Source: Trichosphaerium sp. ATCC 40318 (taxonomy: Eukaryota > Discosea > Flabellinia > Trichosidae). Taken from it: DNA of 64,000 bases. The notes beneath the pieces are model-generated. The model was not told the DNA's origin. It searched no databases and saw only the letters and a program-made list of their open reading frames with translations. Below are positions 34,235-47,200 of the stretch, piece after piece (positions within the stretch are counted from its first letter, which is position 1; each line of letters starts with the position of its first letter). The position numbers were made by a program, and so were the translations under genes. The stretch spans positions 62,001 through 126,000 of the forward strand of contig JALMLS010000009.1 of the NCBI GenBank assembly GCA_038496445.1. Reading direction: 5' to 3'.

Positions 34235-34725
34235 CCAATCTAGGCGCTATTTAACCTTTACGGAGATGCAGTTATTTTCAGTAGTATTCACACAATGGTG
34301 TACTTTTTATCAACTTTAAGTACCTTATTCACGTGCGATCAGTTGAAACTGCATAATTTTGTAGTATCTTAGTAAGTTCTCCGGCCGTTCTCACAGCTCA
34401 GGAGGTACAAGATTTATTGCAACAAAAAGCACTAACAGGCCTTTTCAAGAAAATTGTCGTTTCAACCATGCTGTCGACGGTATCGGATTTAAAGAGTGCC
34501 TATGGACGCAACGAAGGTACCATCCACCACAGCCAAAACCAGACAAGGCACAGGACCGAGTGTAAAGATAAAATGGACTACTAGTATTGTTAACGGTTGA
34601 AGTGAGGGTGAGTCTGTGGCAGCCGCGAATCTCACCAATTTTGGCTTGTTATCTCGATAATAACAAAGAAACTAAAAAGTTTGACTGTCTACATTAAAAA
34701 TGACCAACCATATCGCAAGACGTAC
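34235..34725. other. Divergent intergenic region
   Basis: This 490-bp stretch separates the starts of the ABHD17-like gene (minus) and the mitochondrial TPR gene (plus). I see no coding signal and no clear motif beyond a CACGTG at about 34331. Confidence 0.4.
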
Positions 34726-37443
34726 ATGCATCGCTTTATTAGAAGCGCGGTTCTACGCCCTACTAGCGTTAGAACCAGACCAGCGGCATATAAGTATGCA
34801 AAAGTGCGCCGCAACATCTCAAATGTTGTAAAATCAACACAACACTCTACACTACGTTTGTGGGCAATACCTAGTTCGCATGTACGATATTAACAACCCT
34901 TTCCGTACTAATTCCTCATCAGATACGCTCATACTGTAAGGATACAGAGTACGATGAAGTAGTGGAAGAACTGTCGAAAGATACTAAACTCAGCCAAGAG
35001 GAACGAAGAGCTATAAGAGCGGAACGAATAGCCTATGAAAGAGAGGAAGAAGCTAACAAAGGCACCGAGCATGAGGACAAGGCATACGAAAATAAATCCG
35101 AAGAAGAAATAATGCTGGACATGGAAGAATCAGGCAATAAAGCAGAAAAAGAAGTAGCAGACACTTTTGATCGCGTAATAGACCCTGAAGGTATAAAAGA
35201 CTCTGAAGGGTTCGCTACGAAAGCAGACTCAGACTTTGCCAGTATACAAGGACGTGTAAACGAGCTTAGAGAACAAGCAGAGCGAATAGAAAGTACGTTT
35301 CCTTCTCTTTTTGGAGAGAAAAGTTTTCGAACTCGACGTTTTTTTTTTTGTTTTGTTTTGGCTTTTGTTGCTCTTTCTGATTATCTTTTAGAGGTTAAAA
35401 AAGAGTTGGAAGAAAAAGTAAATGATGCTGTTGTATTATCAGTAGAAGGATCAACCGAAAAGGCGTTGTCTATGCTACATGAAGTACGATTTTTTTTATT
35501 TTCTTGCTTTTTTTTTCTTTTTTTTTTGGCGGCAGAGTGCTCTACTATGCGCGCTACGTCAGATCAGTTATTCGTTGTTCTACGTAAACGAGCATCTTGA
35601 ATGTCAAAGTCTGACAAGAGAAATGAAAGGAACTTTCGTGAACCGTGATGAACGGCTTGAAAAACCCTCCAACATTATTAAAACCATAATCAAAATCGTC
35701 CTATTTCTCACTTGACTTTTCTTGATTACTAACTCTTCGTCTCTAAAAAGGTACTCAGCCGCGATCCTGAGCATACCAAAGCAATGATAGCTATTGGTTG
35801 GACACTTTACAAGAATAAAAAACTTGCCTTTGATGGAGAACAGTGGTTCAAAAGAGCAGCTGCAGTTCCTGGACAAGACAGTACGTTTTTTGCGGGTTTT
35901 TTTATCGCGAACTCTTTTATTTTATTTTCTTTGCTCATCTCTTTACTAGCCTACCCTCACATCAACCTCGCTGAATTCTACCTTAATACAGATCAACCTA
36001 AGAAAGTATGTACTTCTTTGTAAAGCTCATAAGACCTCGTGAATCATTTGACTTATTTTTTTTGTGTAGGCTTTGGAGATTACAACAAAGCTTCTTACAA
36101 TGCAAGAAACCAAAGTAATGGCTAAACCTTTTTATCTACACAGTGTAGTTCTAATGACACTTGAAAGACTCGATGAAGCTGTCGAGTATGGAAAAAAAGC
36201 AGCAGAGTTAGAGAGTGATGACGCTGGATAGTACGTTCTCTTTTCTGCTGATAAACCTCAATCGAAAAACCAAAAAAAAAAACAATTTTAAATTGTTTCG
36301 GCGCATGCTTTGGGTACAACTGGTTCTTAACAGTAGTATTTTATAACCGATGCAGTTGCGCCGAATAGTAAATTACGTCTGAGAAAAACAGCTCAAGCCT
36401 TACATTCGAAAGAGCTCGAGTCCACCTGTCCTCATGTCAAATTTTTTTTGAAAGAAAAAAAATATCCAAGACTTTCTCCTCTAGTTGTCCATTTTAAATG
36501 GACTCTTGTGGATGTTATTCTTATATTTTTTATTGTATCTGCTTTACACGAAAACTTCAAAGACGTATTTGTCCTTGTGTACTAATGACGTGTTTTTAAG
36601 TTGGACGCATCTTGGAATGTTATTATCAGAGATGCATAAATTACCCGAGGCAGTATTATCACTAGAGAAAGCTTTAGAACTAGATGAACATGAATGTAAA
36701 GCTAGATACAGTATTGCTATGACCTACTTTAGACAATCTGAGTTCGAGAAAGCAAGAGATAACTTTCAAGAAGTACGCTTTGTTTTTTTTGGTTTTTTTT
36801 TTTCTTGTAAGAATTCGTCACTAATCACTGCTTAGCTTATTAAATCATCACAATACCTTAACAAAGAGCATAAAGGATATGTCGCAGAGGAAGCTCAAAA
36901 AATAGTCAGGGAAGCTATACCTATGCTTGGTGCTGCTTATTGTCAAACAAAACAACATGAGAGAGCAGCAATTGTTTTAGATAAATTCCTAGAGGGTGAA
37001 CCTAATAGCCATTCTTGTCTATACTATCGTGGTTCTGTAGCTATAGAAATGTGTGATTACGAAAAGGCTGAGTCAACGCTAAGACACGCATTGAGATTAG
37101 CACCTACTGATCCAACATGCCACAACGAGCTCGGCACAGCTCTCGCTTATGTACGTTTGCTCAAGTCACTTTTTTTTTTTTTTGGAATTGTTCAATTCTT
37201 TGCGCTTCTTTTGTTGTAAGACGTTTTTATTCTTACTGTTTCTTCTAGCAAGGAAAGCTTGAAGAAGCACGGTTTCATTATAAGAAAGCTATAGATCAAG
37301 ATCCTCAAGGATCTTCTCTTGAGTATGCTTTTACGAATCTTCACAAGGTTCATTGGAAACTTCGTGATGGTGTACTAGCTGGAAAAACAGATTTTTCTGA
37401 TCACCCAATTAAAGTTCATTCTCAGTTTAAACAAGATGACTAA
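34726..37443 (+). CDS. Mitochondrial TPR-repeat protein
   Basis: The start MHRFIRSAVLRPTSVRTRP is a basic, acid-free presequence of the kind used for mitochondrial import. A charged coiled region follows (EELSKDTKLSQEERRAIRAE). TPR units include HTKAMIAIGWTLYKNKKLA, HINLAEFYLNTDQPKKALEI, MTLERLDEAVEYGKKAAELE, HLGMLLSEMHKLPEAVLSLE and EMCDYEKAESTLRHALRLAP. The last unit is GKLEEARFHYKKAIDQDP and the protein ends FKQDD. About nine introns are removed, most with GTACG donors and long T-runs. TPR solenoids bind partner proteins; no specific partner can be named. Confidence 0.8.
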
Positions 37444-37930
37444 GAGAAGGAAAGAAAAAGAAAAAAAGTATTGTAATAGTTAAAAAATGAAATAAAATAG
37501 AGTTGAAAAAAAAAACGTCTGTCCCACATTTTTGAAGCAACAAGGAACTTCTGTTTGATGGATAACGCAATTTTCCATTTTGGCACCATTTGGTGCTACA
37601 AATAATCACGTTTTCGTCGCGTAGATTGATTAGTTCAATGAAATTATTCTGTGGAGTAGAAAAATGGCTAAAATTGGCTAGAACTTTTGATTACTTAGCA
37701 CCAAAGAAGCTTCTTTTCGTGTTTCATTGTTTACTTCTCATACCCTCTTTGGTACGTTTAGGGTACTGTTAGCATTATCAGTATCTCATTACTTTAATAA
37801 CACTAGCAGTAGCGCAGTGTTACTGTAGTAACGTATGTTACGTCGGTTTTTATTGACAGGTATCTCTTTAGGAGATTTTAGGAGAGTCTATTTAGCGGTA
37901 CTTAGGCGCTAGTTACAGTGTTTTAATACC
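37444..37930. other. Intergenic
   Basis: No supported gene. An A-rich stretch downstream of the TPR stop (37450-37520) probably belongs to its 3' flank. Confidence 0.45.
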
Positions 37931-39390
37931 ATGAGCGGCGCGTCAGAGCCAGTAGAGCTGGAACACGCTTGGACCATTTATTATGATGAAAAAAAGAAGC
38001 GTGGTGTTGATTATGCTACATTCCAGAAGCAAATGAAGACTTTGGGCACTTTTCATACAATACAAGTACAATTTCATGCGTTTTTTTTTCAAACGTTCTT
38101 TTATTCACCCACACAAAGGAATTCTGGCGTTTCTGGAACAATATTGCGCTAAAGTCGCTACCAACTGGTTCAAACGTGAGAGTTTTTAAAAAACATATCC
38201 AACCGGCTTGGGAGGATGAAAATAACGCACATGGGGGAAAATGGGTGAGCGCAAGAGCCACTTTTGGCGTTTGTAGAAAAAAACAAAAACTTCGACTTTT
38301 TTAATCGTTTAACTTTGTATTAGGTGGTTGAATTACCTCCTAGACAATCAGAAAAATGCACAATGGTGCTACTGAACCTTATTGGAGAGCAATTTACGCA
38401 TTCGGACACTATTGTACGTGTCGGTTTTTTTTGAAACGTTTTAGGCGTATTTAACGCATTACTGCGCGTGTCGCGAATTTTTCGTTACCTTTTCAATGAC
38501 GTGGCGTCATATTTCATACTGAGCTTTTTTTTTTACCCTCCGTTCAGCGTGAATAGTAGTTTTAACCACTATTTAGTGTGGCTTGGTTTTTTCAATGCGG
38601 TCAAAGAGTAACTTGCTTATACTATGGAATTCAGACGCTCATGCAAGCCCAGAGTATTATAAAACAACAGAAGAGGAGATTTGTAAAATACTAAGGGAGA
38701 AAGGGTCACCAAACATAACAGTCTCGTATAAACCAGTGCGTATTATTTTACCAAGCGCGCTTGTGGTTTCATTGTCATTTGACACTTCATTTAGCATAAA
38801 GTCGCCAAGAGAAAATCCAAATCAAACAGAAATAGTGAAGAAGAGGAGTCTTTTACAACAATGACTAGCGTTCTTAATGGAGACACTGGAAAGAGTAAAA
38901 ATCCTAGTATCAATATACCAGAACTACAAGTTGATTATATGAAGTCAAGTAGTGGATCAAACGAATCATCAAGCGATGAAGGAACGATAAATAGTGCTAG
39001 ACGTTCTCGTTCTAATAAAAAATCATTGGCTGTGCCGGTAAAGAGGACACATAGCAGAGTACGTTTACGCGTTAGCCGCCTACGCGTTTTTTTTAAATAA
39101 CATTTTGTGACTATTTGATGGCTTGTTTGTTGTTATAACACCTTGTGTAGTCTTCTTCGGATGATTTTAAAGGAAGAACGAGACGTCATGGAAGAAGACT
39201 TTCTTACTCTCAAGAATTCCCTCGTAGCCCTGAATCACAACGTAGATCATTGAGAAGGTCTTTTTCCACTAATCATGTGCCTGGAAGAGCACGAGGTTTC
39301 ATATTTTGGTATTTGGTAGTTTTCTTCTCTACAATGATTATTAGCGTTATTGGGCATGGTGTATACATAGCTCTCTCAGAAAAATCATAA
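37931..39390 (+). CDS. Class II eIF4E (4EHP-like) with SR-rich linker and C-terminal membrane anchor
   Basis: Exons give LEHAWTIYYDEKKKRGVDYA, then FQKQMKTLGTFHTIQEFWRF, HIQPAWEDENNAHGGKW with a cap-binding Trp, VLLNLIGEQFTHSDTI, CGLVFSMRSKSNLLILW and ITVSYKPHKVAKRK. Tyr replaces the first cap-stacking Trp of eIF4E-1, as in 4EHP/eIF4E2 and plant nCBP, which often act as translational repressors. The His after YKP is conserved in the family and comes from the next exon, so that splice is sound. That exon continues into a long Ser/Arg tail (SSSGSNESSSDEG, RTRRHGRRLSYSQEFP). It ends in a hydrophobic segment (GFIFWYLVVFFSTMIISVIG) and YIALSEKS, that is, a tail anchor. Normal family members are soluble. 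Confidence 0.88.
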
Positions 39391-39826
39391 AACCAAAACC
39401 AAAACAACATAGACAGTATCGTGCAAAAGTATCAAATAAATGTAAAATATTAACCAAGAAAATCGAGCTCACCCACTATCTTACCACTGATGGATACAAT
39501 TTATTTTCTGTTGATAATTCTTTTTTTAATACGATGAGTTACGAATGAAACAATACAGCCACAGTGGTTGCAATTGATCTGAGTATAGTATTGACAGATA
39601 AAGGAGCCTCAATTCACTAAGTATTAATGTTTGTTCCTGCTTGAAAAAAAAAAAAAAATAGAGACTTCTGACGGTACACGATGAAGCGCATTTTAGTATT
39701 AATTAATTTATTTCACATCACTATATTACTATACATCTCCCGCGCCATATATCACAAAAATATCTTTCTGTCGCAGCGCTTACAACAGAAGAAAAAAATT
39801 TTCGAAGTCAACAAAATGTTCACGTG
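39391..39826. other. Convergent intergenic gap
   Basis: AT-rich with an A-run at about 39645. No gene or repeat of note lies between the two stop codons. Confidence 0.45.
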
Positions 39827-40890
39827 TCAACTTGAGTTGTTGTTCTGTATATATCTTTTAACGAACCTCCTAAAACTCTTTTTAGATGGTTTCAGCCAAT
39901 CCAAAGTCAATGATTCTTTAGCACTTGGTCTCTTAGATACAACAGGATCTAACAATCTTTTCAAACAAGAAACTTGGCATCCTGAAATAGGATATTGTCT
40001 TTCAATATATTTCCAATCAAATCCGCCTTTCTCCCTTACTAACAATAAACTCTTCCTGAATTTATCAATATCATCTTCTTCAACACGCAGTGGGTACTTC
40101 TTAGCCAATAAAACAAAGCATAGAATGCCTACGGACCAAATATCGAATTTTTCGTTATATCCTTTTCCAATGAACGCTTCCGGTGGTACAAACTCTGGTG
40201 ATCCGTTTAGAGACAGTAAGCCTGTTTTGGCTCTTTCAATTTTAGTCGAGAAGCCAAAATCTGCCACTTTGATTGTGTTATCATTTGATACTAGTATATT
40301 GGATAGTTTTATATCTAAATAGGAGTAGTTTAGTAAAAACAAGCTACCACCGCGTGGAGTAATAAAAAAAACCGTTTGGTTGGAAAAGTGATGATCTTTT
40401 TTCTCCGCTCTCGTACCATTATGTATCCAACCAGCTGCGTGAAGGTGTTGTAAACCCTTAAGGGTTTGTTGTATGATAGTCCTAACCAATGGCTGAGGGA
40501 GGAGATGTCGGGATGATTCTACCAAATCTAATACACTTCGTTTACAACGCTCAAGTACCAAGAAACAAGACTCATCTAATTCAACGATCAGAAATCAGAA
40601 AACTGCGCAAAGAAAAAAAGATTGAATTTATGCGTTGACTAGCGAATATTCGTACCATCTGTGCTGCAGTCGTATAGTTTCAGTATATTACTGTGTTTTA
40701 CAGATTTGAGGACAGTTATTTCCTCATTTATAAGCCCTTTTGATTCCTTTACAAACGTTGGGTTGAAAACCTTGATCGCTACAATATTTTTCGTAGTTTT
40801 ATCCTTTGCTTCGTATACTTTCGAGGATTTACCAGCTGCTATATCATTAATTACTTTGTAGCGTTTTTTATACACCAACTGTGTTGTCAT
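39827..40890 (-). CDS. Serine/threonine protein kinase
   Basis: The start at 40890 gives YKVINDIAAGKSSKVYEA, IVAIKVFNP with the ATP lysine, and NEEITVLKSVKHSNILKL. After an intron the C-lobe shows FLVLERCKRSVLDLVE, GWIHNDIKLSNILV, IKVADFGFSTKI, NGSPEFVPPEAF and EKFDIWSVGILCFVLLAKK. It ends YIQNNNSS. The glycine loop keeps only one of its three glycines. The catalytic loop is HND, so this is a non-RD kinase, while the catalytic Asp and DFG are intact. The overall pattern is CAMK-like. The HND/D join spans an intron with a GTACGA donor. Confidence 0.85.
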
Positions 40891-41493
40891 TCGTTGCCTT
40901 GGAAATTATTTACGAAAAAGGTTAAATTTCTGTACAAAATAGGCCAATTTGCTTGTTCCGCCCGGCATTCCATCATAATCGAAATGCTAGGGAATACATA
41001 ACGGATGCCATAGTGCTAAAAACACTTGGAACTTTGTGAGGTAGTACCTCACTCCGAGTACACTTACTGCATAGGATCGCTGTACGTACGGTTATTTTGT
41101 TACAAGCGCCTAAAGCTACTCTAACACCTTTTTAGGCAACTAAGCTTTTAAAGCGCATTGCGCCACAAAAGCACCTAAACGCTTTAAACCGTGGAGTACT
41201 TCAATGGCAAGGCATATAGCAGCTGCTTTATAAATAACAACGGAAAGCTACTTTCAACGCACCAAAATCTAGCTCAGGCAGAGTAAAACTGGTTTAAAAC
41301 TATCTACTTGCTGCTTATTTATAGTTCTACAATACTTGAATATGTGAGCTATGGATGATGACCTGCTATTTATTCTTGTGCTACCTGTGTCATACGCTTC
41401 CTTGAGATTGTTGCATCAATTGAAGTACTAATTACGTGGCTATACCCACTAGTAGGTAATACAAAATTGGTTTTTTATTATACAACTTTTAAT
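40891..41493. other. Intergenic
   Basis: About 600 bp upstream of the kinase and downstream of the WY/GG repeat gene. No coding signal is seen. Confidence 0.45.
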
Positions 41494-42994
41494 TTACTGA
41501 CTGATTAATTTTTGGTTTCCTAACCTTAATCGTAGTAGATCTACAACACCTTGACGTAATTGTCTACAATTAAAAAAAAAGGAGATTAGATTAATAAATA
41601 CATGCACTTTGCGTACCGTTGAACTGTTCTCTTATCTTTATGTCTAAAGACAGAGAAATCCCTGTCAACAAATGTTAGGTTCACTCGTTTTAAAGGAACA
41701 TATCAAGGAGTATACTTACCAGTGAAAGCTCGGGTATACATTTTGTAGTGCCCAAGGAAAGTAATTACTTGCACCTCTTGCACCAATTTGTGTTAGCTGC
41801 TTGTATGATATGTGATACCAATCAGAAGGTTTTTGTATTTGAAGTGATTGTTCGATACTTTGAAAGAACTGTTTTGTTCGATCATTATTCCAATAGTGTC
41901 TTGCGGCTCTATCTAATAAATGCGGTCAACAATAACATAGTTAAAAAGTACTAGAGAAAGAGACTTACGAAAGCTTAGAGGGTTCCATTGATGATCAGGG
42001 TATACGTATTTAATAAAGTTTGCAACTGAACCACCAAAAATAAGTATTATCGTCCAACCACCTATTTGTTGTATTTCTCTAGTTGTTACTGTATACCAAT
42101 CATCAATGGTCTCAAGACCAAGATATTCCTCTGCTCCTTTAGCAAACTCCAGAAAGTTGTATTGATAACACCAATGACCTTGTGGAGCTTTATCTAAACG
42201 ACAACAAAGTCAATTAGCAACAACTTTTTCACTATCTTTTTTGTTGATGATTGCCTCGTACCAAAGCGCCATGGTTGCCATCTGTAGTCAGGATAAATAA
42301 AGTGCATCAATCGCGAAAGCGAGTTACCAAACCTGTACTCCATCAACAAAAAAAAAACAGATCTCGAAATCACGTGACTAATAATACCTTGAGAGGGGAC
42401 CTGATCCTCCAATATGTATGAACTGGTTGGTTGAAATTGCATACCAGTCTGACAATATCTTCACATTCAGTGTCTCGCTTGCCTCCAACACGAATTCTTT
42501 TAAATTCCTTCCAGATAACCAATATTCTTTTGGTGTACAAGCTACGATATTTATAAGCGAAATTGAAGCACCATAATAGTAAAAATCGACATAGCGAGCG
42601 TCGTACATGACTGCCACGGGCTCCATGCATATTCTGGGTACAACGCATGAAGCATTTTCGTTACACTGTCTGAGTACAACCTAGTATGCGCTTAGATAGT
42701 ATGTGGAGTACTCTGGGTACCATAGAAGCGCTCTTCCACCATGATCCGTTATATTTTTCGAATGAACACCGTACCAATCGTCTATAGTAAATAGTCGCAT
42801 TTTTCGAGCTGTCTTGGCACGTTTTTGAGTAAAATTGTTTTAAACGCAGGTAATACCTTATTAAGAAAGCGTCGTCGGTTTTTTAATGATCTATAGTGAT
42901 TTGTGGGCTTCAAATTTGCTGTTCGCGGCCTTCTCGTAGGTTTAACGGCATTATCTATTATACTAGGCGTGGTTGCTCTCAATACACCAGCCAT
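41494..42994 (-). CDS. WY/GG/YPE-W tandem repeat protein
   Basis: After a basic leader (MAGVLRATTPSI, RPRTANLKPTNHYRSLKNR) come four repeats of about 65 residues. Each has DWYxI, GG or a variant, a hydrophobic middle and YPxxxW: IDDWYGVHSKNITDHGG with LHALYPEYAWSPW; SDWYAISTNQFIHIGG with MHFIYPDYRWQPWRF; IDDWYTVTTREIQQIGG with IKYVYPDHQWNPLSF; and SDWYHISYKQLTQIGARG with LQNVYPSFHW. Introns fall at similar places in the repeats. I have seen comparable repeats in plant and protist proteins and large DNA viruses but cannot name the family or its function. The basic leader could be an organelle-targeting signal. The protein ends NQKLISQ. Confidence 0.7.
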
Positions 42995-43229
42995 AGATAC
43001 TTCAGGTTGTTTCGGGCATTATGCGTGTTTGTAATCAAAAAAGTAATGAGACTTTGCATTGAAGACATTTGACATTTTGATGGTTTGGACAAATCTCTGT
43101 GTGCACACTAAAATACGTGTACGTCTAGATACTCTTTCTTTGATGCGTTAAAGTGTCAAAAAACTTTGTTTGAGTGCAGGTTTTTTTGTTTTTGTTTTAT
43201 TGACAAATGCTGAAAAAAAAAGGCTTTGT

Positions 43230-44155
43230 CTAGTCTAACAATTGATCTCTAAGTACTAGAGGTCCTGCAATATCTTCTGCATTTTCTGTACGTGCTTCAA
43301 ATCCAGCAATAATCCATTTTGCTTCTGTCTCTGGTGCAATTTCAGGGTAGCACTGAAATGCAACTGTTCCATTTTTTATTTTTTCTCCTTCAGCAGGAAC
43401 CAACAACTGAACATGTGGAACGTACTTTATAAATAAAATATAAGCGAATGGTTAATAAAACGACGCTATCAAATGGATTTGCAGCGTTTTTTGTGAAGAA
43501 ATCAAAAAGGTTTTGTAAAATGACCTTTTAACCCTTTGAAACGATGAAAAGAATGCGTATCGTTCATTCTGCGACTTACGTAGAGTAGTTTCCAATCAAA
43601 ATTGCCTGACACAGGATTGACGAAAACGCCGAATTTCATTCCTGCTTTGAGCCTCATACGGCTAGCGACCATTTTCAAGCCACCAAATTCTTTAGGTAGT
43701 TCAGTGTCATTTTCAAAAATGCCAAGTACTTTAGTGTCTAATTGCTTCCACATGCGTGGCTATGCGTTGTAGTGGTAAGAAACTGCAAAATATTAAGCAC
43801 ATCTCTAGTATCGTACCAAAAGCCTAATTTCCTCTATTTGTAGCTGTTTACGATACTCAAACATATCACCAACATCCCAGCCGACTCTAATGGCGACACC
43901 TACACATGGTGTTAATTTACGAAAACACATGCGTGTGGGCGTAGTAATGTACCTACTATAGCAGCCATAGCTACCCATGAATACGGGCTGTCAGGTTGTG
44001 GCTTTTCGTAAGTTGGTATTTCCCTAAATTTGCTGTATGCGCGTCTTCTAAGCGCTGCAGCTACCGAAGAAGCTATTTGCGGTTAATAATAATTTCAGTA
44101 CAGTAAAAAGCAGCGACAACGCACCTACAGGACGACGAATGAAGCTATTGAACAT
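43230..44155 (-). CDS. Putative mitochondrial membrane protein
   Basis: The start MFNSFIRRP and next exon (SSVAAALRRRAYSKFREIP) form a presequence-like N-terminus. A hydrophobic stretch follows (YSWVAMAAIVGVAIRVGW), then a soluble domain: LDTKVLGIFENDTELPKEFG, KAGMKFGVFVNPVSGNFDW, VPHVQLLVPAEGEKIKNG and WIIAGFEARTENAEDI. The layout (presequence, one TM, small alpha/beta domain) recalls TIM21 or COA1-type inner-membrane proteins, but I see no diagnostic motif, so this is a guess. Introns use GTAGGT, GTACAT and GTACGA donors. Confidence 0.5.
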
Positions 44156-44255
44156 GTCCAACGAACCAAATACGTAAAAATCCCTCGTATGAATAGGGTG
44201 ACTTAAAGCAATGAAAAAATCAACTCAACTCACTTGATTTCATGAATTGCCACTA

Positions 44256-47200
44256 ATGGGTGGCCCTTTGACAAAGGTTTCCCAGAACAAAGCTTCTAGC
44301 AAGCAGCATCACAATGACGACTTGTTTAAACAACTATCACGAAGTGGGATTGGCAAAATTATCTATGATCGTAATGTAAATACAGGCAAAACGCGAAAAT
44401 TTACTATTGTAGAACAAATTGGCAAAGGTACAATGAATAAAATAGAAAAAAAAGAAAAAAAGGAATAGACAAAATCTTTTACCCTTGGTATTGCTTGCTC
44501 TTACTTGAATTTATAAGGTGCTTTTGGTACTGTTTACCTTGGAGAATGCGATGGGGACCGTTATGCATTAAAATTTATCACGTGCGCTACGCAAAAAGAG
44601 CTCATAGACGCTACGAAAGAGGTACTGTTTTGGCAAATGGTGTTTTTGTGTACACCTTGTTTATACACGTGTGTACAATATTAGGCGCTATAATACGTGA
44701 TATTTAAGTATTAATACTGGTTTATCAGGCAAGGGCGCTACTGGAGTTGAAGCAGTCGCGTCACATTGTTAAATTCAAGGGAGGGTTCCCAATTTTAGGG
44801 GAAGATAATAACCCGACTGCTTTGTGTATTATTATGGAGTACATAGAAGGACATACGCTTCGTAATGTAATGGAAAAAGGAACTAGTATGCCTTTGGAAG
44901 TACGTCAAATTATTATTTAATTGTGTCCATAGTGTCTTTTCAATCACGTGACCTCTAATTTAATTAAGCGTGTTGTTAAATGGTTCATTCAACTTTTGGA
45001 AGCGCTAAATGAGATGCATACTCTTAAAATAGTACACAGGCATGGGTAGTATTATTCATCTCTTTTTAATTGATGTTCTCAATAGGGATATCAAACCAGC
45101 TAACATCATACTGCGCAAGGTGAGCTTATTTTCTTTTCAGATTTTTACCTTTTTTTCTGCTGTGTAAATCAGACTACCCATTTCTGTTCCCTTCTTTATA
45201 CCCGCGTGATATGAAGTTGTTTGTTAGGCTAACACTCTCGCCATTTTTTTTTTTTGATTAGGGAACTGCAGTTCCTTTCTATTGGTTTACACTCCTCGTA
45301 GGAAAATGATGGATATCATCCTATTATTGTAGATTTAGGCGTTTGGTCAGAGATAAATAAAACAATACGAACTTGCGCTGGTACATTACCGTACTTTGCA
45401 CCTGGTACGCTTTGGTTAACGCTTTTGCACCACGATAAATTAATGCTACTATTCTAGAGTATTGGAACCAGCAAGGCCGAGTTAACAATAGCAAGGTTGA
45501 CATTTGGGCGTTGGGATGTGTGTTATACGAGGTATTGACGGCAGATATGGGTTTTGTAAAGCATTCAGCTGGGATGGCCGGTCACCTATTAAATAACCCA
45601 GAACTTTTAGAAACGTACTTCTGTCATTTAAAGCTACTAGTAAGCATTTGTCACGTGCTAACTTTTTTTTAGGCAAATACATGATCAGAGCCTTAGAGCT
45701 ATACTTCGAATGATGTTCCAAGATGATCCTCACAATAGACCTTCTGCTAAAGAACTTTTGAATCATGATTTAATTCTGGGATGGAGAGCAGCGCTTAATC
45801 CAAAACCGTCATGTGTTGCAAAAAGTTCTTCATTTTTAATGCCTTTCTTATCTTGCTTATCTGATCAACTTTCTATTGGACTTCAACTAGCTTCTTTAAA
45901 CTTCATAGCAGAGTACGCAATATATCACATCATTTTTTTTCTTACAAAAGAATCAATGGATTACGCTGAACATGCTCTTTGGTTTCAACTTTTTTTATTT
46001 GAATTTTTGAAATGTTTAGAAAGAAACTCATATTCTGAAGGAATATCACCCATACTGGCTTTAAATATGATTTACTACAGCTTAAAGCAGTTCCACGTAT
46101 ATTAGACCTGTTAAAAAGATCACTTTTGAATAAGAATAGAGACAATTCAATAGGTGTTAAGAAGGTAAGGATGGCATGCCTTAAATTACTAGAAGATTTG
46201 ATAAGGAGGGAACCATTTAAGTTTGGATTTGCTTTAGAAATATACGCTTATGGTGGACTTGAATGGATTATTGATAAGTTCTCTCAAGGTGATTCGGATG
46301 TTTTTAAACTAATACCAGTTCTTTCAAGGCTCTGTAGATCACGAGCGATGGTAGGAAACGTTTTTTTTTGTCAACATGTTTGAACTTTATTTTGACTTTC
46401 TTGTTTTTTCAGTATAAGATTGTGAGAGATCTTGGCCTCCCTTACTTTCTAGAACTCTCCATGATTACAGATACAAATAATTTATCAAAACAAGCAGCAG
46501 GGTTATTCGCTGACCTATCTGACTATGATCCAGTGAATGATGCAGTACTTTTGAAGAGATTTCTAGAACATATAAATACTTTACCATCTCAAGATTGTTT
46601 TGCTTTGTTAAACCATTTCATACAAACTAAGGCACGTGTTTGTTTCGAAATATTCAAATTTACATTTAATATTCTATAGGTAGCGCCTGGACTAGTGATA
46701 TCTAGTAGGTCAACCAGCAAGTTGTTCGCGCCTGTGTTGAGAAATGCGCTTTCAGCTCAACGAAATAATTTAAATTGGGTTCTGTTGACAAGAAGGATTG
46801 AACCTTCGATCAACGCCACCACCTTACTAGGTCGTTGTTCGTACTTAGTACGTTCTTAAGCATTCGTTTACGTATTAACAATAACTTCTGACGCTTCAAT
46901 GTCTGTAGGTAACTGGGAAGTTTTACATTCTTCAAACACTTGGGTTTTGCTATACATGCGGAAGCGATGTATGTCTCGCATGTGTTCAACACTGTCATCG
47001 AAATCACTCTGTGTCTATAACAACAAGATCAGGGTATTGTCATTGCAGCGCTACTAGAAAATGTGGATGCACTGACAAGTCGTTGGTAAACCAACAATCG
47101 TAAGAATCAATTTCTTATTGTTCTCATCATTAATTTTGCTTTAGGTTATCTTTCAGTTGTGTGAATCGGCAGGAATTCCTCTCCCCGGCATCAAGAGAAG

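Noticed and set aside
39681-40322. 213-codon plus-strand frame
   Set aside because: It is antisense to the C-lobe of a kinase whose motifs (DFG, APE-like, DxWS) are all on the minus strand.
46795-46830. tRNA B-box-like sequence (GGTTCAATCC on the minus strand)
   Set aside because: The T-arm does not pair properly, no A box lies at a suitable distance, and it sits inside a coding exon of the kinase-UBR-SPRY gene.
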